From: Hyphomicrobiales bacterium
GTDB lineage: Bacteria > Pseudomonadota > Alphaproteobacteria > Rhizobiales > Beijerinckiaceae
Direction: 5' to 3'
Length of the DNA: 44,035 nucleotides
NCBI GenBank assembly: GCA_947454055.1
Contig: CANGIS010000002.1
Location: 1-44,035 of the forward strand
This document shows positions 1-7,513 of this stretch, piece after piece. Positions within the stretch are counted from its first letter, which is position 1, and each line of letters opens with the position of its first letter. Below the pieces are notes generated by a model. The model was given only the letters and a program-made list of their open reading frames with translations. It searched no databases and was not told the origin of the DNA. The position numbers and the translations under genes were made by a program.

Positions 1-95
1 ACCCGTCTGCCACTCCCCTTGCGGGGCGTTCGACTTGCATGTGTTAAGCCTGCCGCCAGCGTTCGCTCTGAGCCAGGATCAAACTCTCAAGTTGA
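1..95 (-). rRNA. rrs: 16S ribosomal RNA, 5' end only (gene runs off the window)
   Basis: Read on the minus strand, the bases contain the universal 16S start AGAGTTTGATCCTGGCTCAG, followed by the near-universal stretch AACGCTGGCGGCAGGC and CACATGCAAGTCGAACG. A CCCCGCAAGGGG hairpin tip and the start of GGCAGACGGGT follow. These forms are typical of Alphaproteobacteria. Only about the first 95 bases are present; the rest of the rrn operon lies to the left of the window. The exact mature 5' end is uncertain by a few bases. Confidence 0.97.
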
Positions 96-270
96 ATAGA
101 GAATGATCTTGTCTCGGTCATCACGTTTATATTGACGGAGTTCACATGAACCACCGAAATGGTTCAAATGAGCTCTTGATAGAAACGCGTTTCCGACTAG
201 TTCTCTTGATTGTCTCTGACTTTTGGTCAGTGACCGCAAGGACTCCGCCGTCCGCGTTTCTCTTTCTTTC

Positions 271-290
271 TATTTAATTTTCAAACAGCC
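271..290 (-). promoter_or_regulatory. boxA-like antitermination element in the rrn leader
   Basis: On the minus strand the leader reads GCTGTTTGAAAATTAAATAG, resembling the boxA consensus (TGCTCTTTNAA) bound by NusB/NusE in rrn leaders. It lies between the promoter and the 16S gene, as expected. It is not a perfect boxA match, so the call rests on position as much as on sequence. Confidence 0.45.
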
Positions 291-428
291 ACATCCGAAG
301 ATGTCTAACAACGTATAACCGGCAGACCATCCCTGCCTGGCCTAGACCAGACATTTTCAGTGCCCGTAGGTACTGGAAACGTTCCACCGGCCCGCCGCCT
401 TGCCGGCAGCGACGCCGTGTGTGGGTGT

Positions 429-458
429 CTTATAGGGGGGACCCCTCGAGACTGTCAA
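429..458 (-). promoter_or_regulatory. rrn operon promoter
   Basis: On the minus strand a perfect -35 box TTGACA (453-458) is followed after 18 bases by TATAAG (429-434), five of six matches to the -10 box. It would start transcription near base 420 and give a leader of roughly 325 bases before the 16S gene. The spacer is unusually GC-rich and contains an AGGGG/CCCCT inverted repeat. AT-rich DNA lies directly upstream of the -35 box. Confidence 0.75.
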
Positions 459-669
459 CACACATCTTCAACTTTTTTTGCAAAAGATTCACGAAAATCA
501 TATAAGATATTGAAAATAATACATAAAATTGGGTTTTCAACAGGCCGAATTATATCGCTTTTTAACGAAACCTGCCACTTCCTTCAGCATATCCACCGGT
601 CCGTTCGCTCAAAAACAGGGCATATGTACGAGAAAGTATCTCGCCACTCTCCTCAATGGGCGCGCAAGG

Positions 670-698
670 TTGGCCAGAAGCCTTGGTCGTGTCATAAT
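670..698 (+). promoter_or_regulatory. possible promoter of the M23 peptidase gene
   Basis: TTGGCC (670-675) and CATAAT (693-698) are separated by 17 bases, matching the -35 and -10 boxes at four and five positions. Transcription would begin near base 705, about 63 bases before the chosen start codon at 768. This is a plausible sigma-70-type promoter judged by eye only. Confidence 0.4.
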
Positions 699-767
699 TT
701 ACCATCAAGAAGCGTCTGACATCATGCGGAACGATACCCATTGACTGATATTGCAGCCAGGACCTCT

Positions 768-2771
768 ATGATCCGCGGCCGATCCCAAGCGGCTCGGTCG
801 GTACGCTATATAGATCGCCACCGGCATGATCATGCTGATCTCATCGCGCCCTTGAGTGCGGCCTTCCAGCCCGATGACTTCATTCCCTCCCGCGTCAACA
901 TCCGTTGGCTGATCGGGGCAGGTCTCACCGCCGTGGCAGGGATCGGATTGATCGGCTCCCTGATCAGCTATTCGCTCGATCGTACACATACTCTTATAGA
1001 GGAGCCCGCGATCGCCCGCAGCGTTGCCGAGGATGACGGCTCGTCGGATGCGTCTCTTCCGTTAAAGGGCGACCGCCTCGTCGTTGTGTCCGATATTGCT
1101 TCGGCGCGGCAGGCCTTCAAAGCGCCGACGCCGGTTACCGTTGGCGATCACGAAGTCATCAAGATGCGGCCTTATGTAAAGGTGGCGACCAATCTTGCCC
1201 TTGCCTCGATCGGCTTCGGATCGGATGTGCCACCGTTCGAACCGCTCAAGCTCTTTGGCGGAGCCGACGATGTGGCGGCCCCCCAGTTGGAAATCCGCAC
1301 CTCGGAAGAGGATACGGATGTGCTGTTGCAAAAGCTCCAGCTGTCGTCCGCCGAGACGCCGCCCGATCCTTCCATCGTTTTGACGCTGGGACAAATTGAA
1401 TCGCAGGTAGAAGTGGCCCGCAAGGCGGCCTTGTCGCTCGGCAAGGCCATGCCGCTGTCCATCGGTGGCCAGCAGTTTCTTACCCGCACCCTTCCCACGC
1501 TCGGCGGACCGCAAAGCGGAAGTGCCGCGCTCGACACCTCCTTCTCTTCTATTCAGATCAGTGTCGTTCCGGAAAACGTCACCGCGCTCAACAAAAAGCC
1601 GCCGTTACAAAACGCGTCCCGCTCGACAACCGATGAGCGGATGGTCACGCTTCGCAAAAACGACAGCCTCGAGCAGATCCTGATCAGCAATAAGGCACCG
1701 GCGGCAGGAGCTCGTGAGGCGGCTGGGATATTGACCAAAGCCGTCAAAGACACCGGGATCAAGGAAGGCAACAAGCTCCGCATTCTTCTCTCGCTGCCCG
1801 CCAACCCAAAAAGCGAGGCGCGCCTTCTCCGCGCCATGCTCTATGATGGCGACACCATTATGGCGATCGCCGCCATTGATGATCGGGGTGCTTTTGTTTC
1901 GGTGGCCCCGCCCTCTTCGGAAGGCACGATCAGCGTTGAGGAACAGCCGGATTCGGAAGCGCCACCGCCCGCAGGCTTCAGCCTCTATGACAGCATCTAT
2001 GAAACGGCGCTCAAAAACGACATTCCAAAATCCATCATCGAACAGCTCGTTCGCATCTATTTCTATGATGTGGATTTGCAGCGCAAAGTGGCAGGCGGCG
2101 ATTCCTTTGAGGTGTTCTACGCCGAGGACGAAGAAAACGCCGGTCGCTTCGAGGTGCTTTATGCCGCGCTCTCCGTGTCCGGCATCACCAAACGCTTCTA
2201 CCAATACAAGTCACCCACCGACGGCAGCATCGACTATTTCGACGAGCAGGGAAAATCGAACCGCAAATTCCTGATGCGCAAGCCGATCTCGGAAGGCATT
2301 TTCCGTTCCGGCTTCGGCATGCGCTATCACCCGATCCTGCACGTCTCCCGACTTCATTCTGGCGTTGATTGGGCCAACAGCATCGGTACGCCGATTTTGG
2401 CCGCCGGCGACGGCATTGTCAGTTTCGCCGATTGGGACACGGGTTATGGCCGCCATGTTGAAATTCAACATGCCTATGATTTCACGACCACCTATTCGCA
2501 TATGTCGGCCTTTGCCAAAGGCATCACCGAAGGCGTGCATGTGCGGCAGGGACAGGTGATCGGCTATCTCGGCAATTCGGGCTTGGCGACCGGACCCCAC
2601 CTTCACTACGAGGTGCTGGTCAAAGGCGAGTTCAAAGATCCCATGGCCATTAAGCTGCCGCGCAGCCGCGAATTGGACGAGAAAGAACTGCATGCCTTCA
2701 AGCAGGAGCAGGATGGCATCAACGACATTATGTCCAAGGCGCCCGGCGCGATCCGTCTTGTCACCAAATAG
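768..2771 (+). CDS. M23 family metallopeptidase, membrane-anchored (LytM domain)
   Basis: This is a putative peptidoglycan endopeptidase of 667 residues. A cytoplasmic N-terminus is followed by one membrane segment (about residues 47-68) and a long periplasmic part. The C-terminal LytM/M23 domain carries the zinc motif H530-x3-D534 (HSGVD) and the H611-L-H613 motif (GPHLHYEV), so the catalytic set looks complete and it is probably an active enzyme that cleaves peptide crosslinks. I chose ATG 768 because AGGA lies five bases upstream; a TTG at 741 would add nine residues but has no ribosome binding site. The gene stands next to and diverges from the rrn operon. The middle region (residues about 270-380) has a LysM/OapA-like feel, but I cannot name a domain there. 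Confidence 0.9.
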   Translation: MIRGRSQAARSVRYIDRHRHDHADLIAPLSAAFQPDDFIPSRVNIRWLIGAGLTAVAGIGLIGSLISYSLDRTHTLIEEPAIARSVAEDDGSSDASLPLKGDRLVVVSDIASARQAFKAPTPVTVGDHEVIKMRPYVKVATNLALASIGFGSDVPPFEPLKLFGGADDVAAPQLEIRTSEEDTDVLLQKLQLSSAETPPDPSIVLTLGQIESQVEVARKAALSLGKAMPLSIGGQQFLTRTLPTLGGPQSGSAALDTSFSSIQISVVPENVTALNKKPPLQNASRSTTDERMVTLRKNDSLEQILISNKAPAAGAREAAGILTKAVKDTGIKEGNKLRILLSLPANPKSEARLLRAMLYDGDTIMAIAAIDDRGAFVSVAPPSSEGTISVEEQPDSEAPPPAGFSLYDSIYETALKNDIPKSIIEQLVRIYFYDVDLQRKVAGGDSFEVFYAEDEENAGRFEVLYAALSVSGITKRFYQYKSPTDGSIDYFDEQGKSNRKFLMRKPISEGIFRSGFGMRYHPILHVSRLHSGVDWANSIGTPILAAGDGIVSFADWDTGYGRHVEIQHAYDFTTTYSHMSAFAKGITEGVHVRQGQVIGYLGNSGLATGPHLHYEVLVKGEFKDPMAIKLPRSRELDEKELHAFKQEQDGINDIMSKAPGAIRLVTK

Positions 2772-2804
2772 ACACCTCGAACCTTACGCGTCCGCGAGAA
2801 AACA

Positions 2805-3722
2805 ATGCTGCATATTCTTTCCATCGTCCTTCCGGTCTTTGGCCTGATTGGTCTGGGCTTTTTCGCCCGTATGACGCGTCTGGTCAGCGACCGCACCGGC
2901 GAAGGGCTTTCGGATTATGTCTTTGCCATCGCCATTCCCTGCCTGATCTTCAAAACGCTGACCGGAACCGCAATGCCCGATGCCGAACCATGGGGCTATT
3001 GGCTTTCCTATTTCGGTGCCGTCGCCCTAGTATGGGCGCTTTCGCACTGGATCGCCGCGCGCTTCTTCCAGCTCGATCATGGTGCGAGCGTGGTGGCAGG
3101 CTTTACCGGCGCGCAAGCCAATACCGTGCTGGTGGGTGTGCCGCTGATCTTGCAAGCCTATGGCAAAGAAGGTGCGGTTCCGCTGTTTCTGCTGATCGCG
3201 GTGCATCTGCCGATCATGTTCACGGTCGCAACCGTTCTGATCGAAGGCCGCAGCGCGCATTGGCCAACCGTGTTCCGGCAATTGTTGATGCATCCGATTT
3301 TGCTGTCGATTCTCTTCTCCTCAGGCTTTCATCTTTCGGGCCTAGAAGTGCCTGATTTTGCCAAACAGCTGATCGATCCTATTTCAGCTTCCGCTTTGCC
3401 TTGCGCACTCTTTGCGATGGGTGTTGCACTGAAGCGCTATGGCGTACGCAGCCAAATCAGCCTTGCCGCCATCCTAAGCGCCATCAAGCTGCTGCTTCAT
3501 CCGGCCCTTGTTTATGTCTTGGCGTTCTATGTCTTTCCCGTGCCGCCGGTCTGGGCGGGGGTGGCGGTTCTGTTTGCCTCATCACCCTCGGGCATCAATG
3601 CCTATCTGTTTGCCGAGCGCTATAAAACAGGCGTAGCGCTTGCCTCTGGCGGCATTGCGCTTTCGACCGCACTTTCGGTTCTCTCTTCCAGCCTATGGCT
3701 CGCGATCCTCGGTATCCGCTAA
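2805..3722 (+). CDS. AEC family transporter (auxin efflux carrier-like permease)
   Basis: A 305-residue, highly hydrophobic protein with about ten predicted membrane segments in two five-helix halves. It starts with LSIVLPVFGLIGLGFFA, a start typical of the AEC family. Conserved features include a polar NTVLVG stretch near residues 106-111 in the first half and SPSGINAYLFAERY late in the second half, which belong to the substrate path in this family. Bacterial members export or import small organic anions such as malate or malonate; the substrate here cannot be told. It lies 33 bases after the peptidase gene. Its last 30 bases overlap the end of gluQRS on the other strand. Confidence 0.88.
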   Translation: MLHILSIVLPVFGLIGLGFFARMTRLVSDRTGEGLSDYVFAIAIPCLIFKTLTGTAMPDAEPWGYWLSYFGAVALVWALSHWIAARFFQLDHGASVVAGFTGAQANTVLVGVPLILQAYGKEGAVPLFLLIAVHLPIMFTVATVLIEGRSAHWPTVFRQLLMHPILLSILFSSGFHLSGLEVPDFAKQLIDPISASALPCALFAMGVALKRYGVRSQISLAAILSAIKLLLHPALVYVLAFYVFPVPPVWAGVAVLFASSPSGINAYLFAERYKTGVALASGGIALSTALSVLSSSLWLAILGIR

Positions 3723-4631
3723 CGCATTGAATATTCTGGCGCTTTGAAAATCATGCAGCAAGCGCTCGCGTGTCAGCCCGTTTTCGCGCTCCATCGCCAA
3801 CGAATCGGAGCCTCTGCTCTTGGCGAGTTTTTTGCCATCGTGGCCAGTGATCAGCCCATGATGCCAATACAGCGGCTGCGGTAGGCCGAGCAAAGCCTGC
3901 AACAGCACATGAATATCGGTCGACGCTTCAAGGTCCATACCGCGCACGACCTGCGTGATACCCTGCAGGGCATCATCAACCACCACGGAAAGATGATAAC
4001 TCGTCGGCGTATCCTTGCGCACCAGCACAACATCCCCCCAGCGCGACGGGTCGGCTTTTCGGATGGTTACCTCGAAGGTCGACGGATCAAAACTTTGCCA
4101 CGTCAAAGGCCCCGCCAAGGCAACCGCCTTGGCCATATCGAGCCGCCATTGCGGCACCTCCCCTTCGGCCATGCGGGCTTCGGCATCACCTAGCGAAAGA
4201 CCATGGCATTCTTTCGGATAAAGCGGGCTGCCATCGGGATCACGCCGCCAATCCGGCCCGTGCGCCACAACCGCTTTCTCAAGATCACCGCGCGTGCAAA
4301 AGCAGGGATAGACGAGCCCTCGCGCCTTCAACCTTTCAAAGGCATCGCGATACACCGCCATATGCTGCGATTGCCGGCGCACGGGCTGCTCATAATTCAC
4401 CCCCAGCCACGCAAGCGTTTCCTCGATGGCGGCGATATGGTCGGGGCGACTGCGGACCGGATCAATATCCTCGATCCGCAACAGCATCCGCCCGCCGAGC
4501 TTTTGCGCGCAAGCCTGATTGAGCCAGGCCGAAAGCGCGTGGCCGCGATGGAGCGGGCCATTGGGGCTCGGAGCAAAGCGCAAGACGGCTTGTTTGGCCC
4601 TTAAAGCCGAGGCAGGGTATGGCGGGTTCAT
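3693..4631 (-). CDS. gluQ: glutamyl-Q tRNA(Asp) synthetase
   Basis: This is a 312-residue paralogue of the catalytic half of glutamyl-tRNA synthetase. Such proteins attach glutamate to the queuosine base at the wobble position of tRNA-Asp. The N-terminus has the class I signature (RFAPSPNGPLHRGHALSA, an HxGH motif) and the later KKLAKSRGS is the KMSKS-like loop. The anticodon-binding domain of true GluRS is absent, as expected. I start it at the ATG at 4631 rather than the upstream codon at 4712, because MNPPYPASAL leads directly into the conserved fold and the longer form would run through the start of the divergent glycosylase gene. Only 21 bases separate the two divergent start codons. Confidence 0.92.
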   Translation of the reverse strand: MNPPYPASALRAKQAVLRFAPSPNGPLHRGHALSAWLNQACAQKLGGRMLLRIEDIDPVRSRPDHIAAIEETLAWLGVNYEQPVRRQSQHMAVYRDAFERLKARGLVYPCFCTRGDLEKAVVAHGPDWRRDPDGSPLYPKECHGLSLGDAEARMAEGEVPQWRLDMAKAVALAGPLTWQSFDPSTFEVTIRKADPSRWGDVVLVRKDTPTSYHLSVVVDDALQGITQVVRGMDLEASTDIHVLLQALLGLPQPLYWHHGLITGHDGKKLAKSRGSDSLAMERENGLTRERLLHDFQSARIFNALADTEDREP

Positions 4632-4652
4632 GATGGAAGGTAAGGCAAGCAC

Positions 4653-5309
4653 ATGGTGATCATCGACAGTGAAGAGGCGCTCGATCAAGGCCTCGCGGCT
4701 TTGATAGCACAAGACCCCGCGATGGCGGAATTGTTGCGCATCGGAGGTCGCCCGCGATTACGCAAACGCACGCCGGGCTTTGAGGGCCTGGCCGCCATCA
4801 TCGTTTCGCAACAAGTCTCGACCGCCAGCGCCAAAGCCATTTGGGCGCGGGTGGAGGCCCGCTTTCCGGCGCTCTCCTTCCACGACATTCTGGCGGCCGA
4901 TGACGAGGCGTTGCGCGGTGTTGGCCTGTCGTCGCCCAAAATACGCGCGCTTCGGGCGGTGGCAACGGCTTTGAACGATGGCGCTTTGATGCTTGATCTT
5001 CTCGAATCCTATTCAGCCCAAGACGCCGAAGCCCATATGGTTGCCATCAAAGGCATCGGCCCTTGGACGGCCCGCATCTATCTGCTCTTTTGCCTCGGCC
5101 ATCCTGATGCGTTTCCGGCAGGTGATCTGGCGCTTCAGGAAGCGGTGCGCATGGGCTTTGATCTGCCTGCCCGTCCCACAACCCAAGAGGTTGAGGCGTT
5201 CGCCGAACGCTGGCGGCCCTGGCGAGGTGTCGCTGCCAAACTGCTCTGGAACTATTATGGCGCCATGAAATCTGGCAAAGAGGCCATTCCAGCAGGAACG
5301 GAGGGATAA
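4653..5309 (+). CDS. DNA-3-methyladenine glycosylase II family protein (HhH-GPD)
   Basis: A 218-residue base-excision repair glycosylase of the AlkA/HhH-GPD superfamily, which removes alkylated bases from DNA. It shows LAAIIVSQQVSTASAKAIW early on, the helix-hairpin-helix IKGIGPWTARIYLLF at about residues 132-146, and the catalytic aspartate D158 in FPAGDLALQ. It lacks the N-terminal domain of E. coli AlkA, as do many short alphaproteobacterial versions, and has no iron-sulfur cysteines. It is followed after five bases by the esterase gene, so the two are probably co-transcribed. No Ada-type regulator lies beside it. Confidence 0.92.
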   Translation: MVIIDSEEALDQGLAALIAQDPAMAELLRIGGRPRLRKRTPGFEGLAAIIVSQQVSTASAKAIWARVEARFPALSFHDILAADDEALRGVGLSSPKIRALRAVATALNDGALMLDLLESYSAQDAEAHMVAIKGIGPWTARIYLLFCLGHPDAFPAGDLALQEAVRMGFDLPARPTTQEVEAFAERWRPWRGVAAKLLWNYYGAMKSGKEAIPAGTEG

Positions 5310-5314
5310 TTCCC

Positions 5315-5989
5315 ATGACGATGGATGGACCAAAAACGATGGATGGCCCAAGACTGAACGCGAAATCCGGCAAGGTCAAGTACCTCGTCGTCTTCCTGCA
5401 CGGCTATGGCGCGGACGGCAATGATCTGATCGACCTTGGCCAGCAATGGCAAGACTGGTTACCCGATGCGGCCTTCGTCTCCCCCCACGCGCCGGAGCCC
5501 TGCGGCATGTCCCCGATGGGTCGGCAGTGGTTCCCCCTCACGATGCGCGATCCATCCGAGCGCTGGCGCGGCGTGATTGGTGCACGTGCCACGCTAGATG
5601 CGTTTCTCGATGCCGAACTCGCGCGCCTTGATCTAGGCAATAACCGCCTCGCGCTTGTGGGTTTCAGCCAAGGCACGATGATGGCGTTACATACCGGACT
5701 TCGCCGCACCACTCCGCCCGCGGCAATCCTCGGCTATTCGGGCGAATTGGTAGGCCACGATCAACTCGCGGATGTCACCGGCAAGCCGCCCATCTTGCTG
5801 GTACATGGTGACCGCGACGAGGTTATCCCGCTTGACGCGGTCTTTTCATCGTCCAACGCGTTAGGCAAAGCTGAGATCGGGTGTCAGTATCACCTCTCCA
5901 TCGGCACAGGCCACGGCATTGATGGCGGCGGCCTGCACCATGGCGGGCTGTTCTTGGCTAAAGCGCTGACGGGTAAAACGCCGGGTTAA
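5315..5989 (+). CDS. alpha/beta hydrolase, carboxylesterase/phospholipase family
   Basis: A 224-residue serine hydrolase related to YpfH and the carboxylesterase/lysophospholipase family. FLHGYGADGNDL holds the oxyanion-hole loop, S118 sits in the nucleophile elbow GFSQG, the acidic residue is in VHGDRDEVIP and the histidine in GTGHGIDGGG. A GGAGG ribosome binding site lies nine bases before the ATG at 5315. The N-terminus begins with a tandem duplication (TMDGPK then TMDGPR), so translation could also begin at Met8. It has no signal peptide and is presumably cytoplasmic. Its natural ester is unknown. Confidence 0.88.
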   Translation: MTMDGPKTMDGPRLNAKSGKVKYLVVFLHGYGADGNDLIDLGQQWQDWLPDAAFVSPHAPEPCGMSPMGRQWFPLTMRDPSERWRGVIGARATLDAFLDAELARLDLGNNRLALVGFSQGTMMALHTGLRRTTPPAAILGYSGELVGHDQLADVTGKPPILLVHGDRDEVIPLDAVFSSSNALGKAEIGCQYHLSIGTGHGIDGGGLHHGGLFLAKALTGKTPG

Positions 5990-5992
5990 GCG

Positions 5993-6952
5993 CTAGTCGT
6001 CAGGTAAAAGAGAGCGTGACGCACCATATTCCCGTCCTTGCTTCGCGTTCGCTCGCAATGACGAAGAATGGGCATGGGGTGCAGTTGTCACCACAAACAC
6101 GCCCGCAAGAACCACCAAGCCGCCTATCACTTCACGCAAGCCGATCGACTCGCCTAAGAACAGGACCGCCAGGAGCGTCGCAAAGGTCGGCATCAAATAG
6201 CCGATCATCGCCGCTTTGGTCGGGCCCTGCTGGCGGATCATATACATGAAGATCGTGATCGGCAGCGCAGTAGAAAACAGGCTCAAGCCGAGGGCCGCCG
6301 ACCAACTGGGAAGAATCGGAGCATAGGCTGATCCCCCGCTGACAACGAAGGTCAGGCCTGTGGCCATGGTTGCGGAAACCATTTGCTGCCCCAATGCCAT
6401 GCGCGACGGCTCGACCTGCGGAATGAACTTCGCATACACATTGCCGAGCGCGTAACACATCGAAACGACCACCATCGCCAAGGCACCAAAGAGGCTGGCA
6501 CCGTGATGGTCGAGCGCCGAAGGCCCGATTAGCACCATCATACCAGCAAAGCCTAACAAGATGCCGCCTATTTTTCTTACCGTCAGCCGCTCGTCGACAA
6601 AAGCAAAATGCGACAGCACCGCAACCATCAGCGGGCCCGACGCCTGAATCATCGCACTCGGTCCCGCCGGTGCCGATTGCAGCGCATAGGCCGTCAGTAC
6701 ATTGGGTAACCAGCCATTGAGCGTGCCAAGCACCAACCATGGCACAAGCTCGAACCGCTTCGGTAGCGGCGACAATCCACGCACCACAAACCAGCCGGAC
6801 AAGATCACCGCCGCAAACCCCGCCCGCACCGACGCAATGGCAAACGGATCAACGCTATCGGCCAACAGCTTCATGAACAAAAAACCGCTCGACCACATCA
6901 GTGAGCAAGACAGAAGTTGGATAACAAAAAACGAGCGCGGTGAAATTTTCAT
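5993..6952 (-). CDS. DMT family transporter (EamA), 3' end formed by a dispersed repeat
   Basis: A 319-residue protein with about ten membrane segments in two EamA repeats, placing it in the drug/metabolite transporter superfamily; the exported compound is not predictable. The core fold ends near VVTTAPHAH. After that, the last 24 or so residues (SSSLRANAKQGREYG and on) are translated from a dispersed DNA repeat (6033-6063) and its flank, and are unlikely to have a membrane role. The ATG at 6952 overlaps the stop of the upstream mutT-like gene by four bases (ATGA), so the two are translationally coupled. The end lies three bases from the stop of the convergent esterase gene. Confidence 0.88.
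   Translation of the reverse strand: MKISPRSFFVIQLLSCSLMWSSGFLFMKLLADSVDPFAIASVRAGFAAVILSGWFVVRGLSPLPKRFELVPWLVLGTLNGWLPNVLTAYALQSAPAGPSAMIQASGPLMVAVLSHFAFVDERLTVRKIGGILLGFAGMMVLIGPSALDHHGASLFGALAMVVVSMCYALGNVYAKFIPQVEPSRMALGQQMVSATMATGLTFVVSGGSAYAPILPSWSAALGLSLFSTALPITIFMYMIRQQGPTKAAMIGYLMPTFATLLAVLFLGESIGLREVIGGLVVLAGVFVVTTAPHAHSSSLRANAKQGREYGASRSLLPDD
6033..6063 (-). repeat. dispersed repeat of the CGTCATTGCGAGCGA type
   Basis: On the minus strand the bases read CGTCATTGCGAGCGA, then ACGCGAAGCAAGGACG. The pattern CGTCATTGCGAGC...GCGAAGCAA is a small intergenic repeat family known from many bacterial genomes. The ends are inverted (CGTC/GACG, TTGC/GCAA), so it can fold. It is read in frame as the tail of the DMT transporter. 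No second copy was found in this window by eye. The element may extend to about base 6012. Confidence 0.65.
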
Positions 6953-7359
6953 GCTGCCGAGCCAAGCAAATCAATCAGAGCGGGGATTAAAGGCTCATCC
7001 GCCGGTGGCATCGGGTAATCGCGCAACCGATTGGCCCGCACCCATTTGAGTGCTGCATGTTCCTTAGCCTCAATCGTACCTTCCCAACGCCTGCAGACAT
7101 AAAGCGGCATCAGCAAATGAAAATCCGGATAGGCGAAACTCGCAAAGCTTAATGGGGCGAGGCAGGGCTCCTTCACCACGATACCCAACTCTTCGTTGAG
7201 CTCGCGGATTAAGGTCTCTTCCGGCCGCTCGCCTGCTTCGATTTTACCGCCTGGAAACTCCCACAAACCCGCCATGCCCTTACCCTCAGGGCGTTGCGCG
7301 ATCAGGATTCGGCCATCCTTATCGAGTAGCGCGCAGGCAACAACCAGCAGAAGTTTCAC
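6949..7359 (-). CDS. (deoxy)nucleoside triphosphate pyrophosphohydrolase, MutT/Nudix family
   Basis: A 136-residue Nudix hydrolase. The full Nudix box begins at G38 in EFPGGKIEAGE and continues to the RELNEELGI segment ending at residue 60, with the metal-binding glutamates present. It is closest in form to the MutT group that removes 8-oxo-dGTP from the nucleotide pool, although other substrates are possible. In many alphaproteobacteria this gene follows argJ; here it is elsewhere. The start is GTG at 7359, with AGGA eight bases upstream. It overlaps the following transporter gene by four bases. Confidence 0.9.
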   Translation of the reverse strand: MKLLLVVACALLDKDGRILIAQRPEGKGMAGLWEFPGGKIEAGERPEETLIRELNEELGIVVKEPCLAPLSFASFAYPDFHLLMPLYVCRRWEGTIEAKEHAALKWVRANRLRDYPMPPADEPLIPALIDLLGSAA

Positions 7360-7513
7360 GGCAGCAATCCTATCCTGTGCTTAAAATTTGTGCGCCCACC
7401 ATAGCGATTTAACCGGTTCGGACAACCTCGTTCCGCGAGGAAAAAGGAACGGGTTTACCGAGACTTAATCTTTTTCAGCAAGGATTTGTTGATCATGTTT
7501 TGAAGTCCACTGC

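Larger units (their letters stand above)
96..767. other. rrn leader and divergent intergenic region, no gene seen
   Basis: This gap holds the long untranslated leader and promoter of the rrn operon (minus strand) and, at its right end, the probable promoter of the M23 peptidase (plus strand). Bases about 465-560 are strikingly AT-rich and lie just upstream of the rrn -35 box, where an UP-element or activator region would sit. Two short open frames here (360-719 and 529-744) show no recognisable protein features and overlap the promoters, so I do not call them. Confidence 0.7.

Noticed and set aside
360-744. Two short plus-strand frames in the rrn leader region
   Set aside because: They cover the rrn promoter and AT-rich region, lack ribosome binding sites and resemble no protein.
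741-767. TTG start for the M23 peptidase
   Set aside because: It lacks a ribosome binding site, while ATG 768 has AGGA at a good distance.
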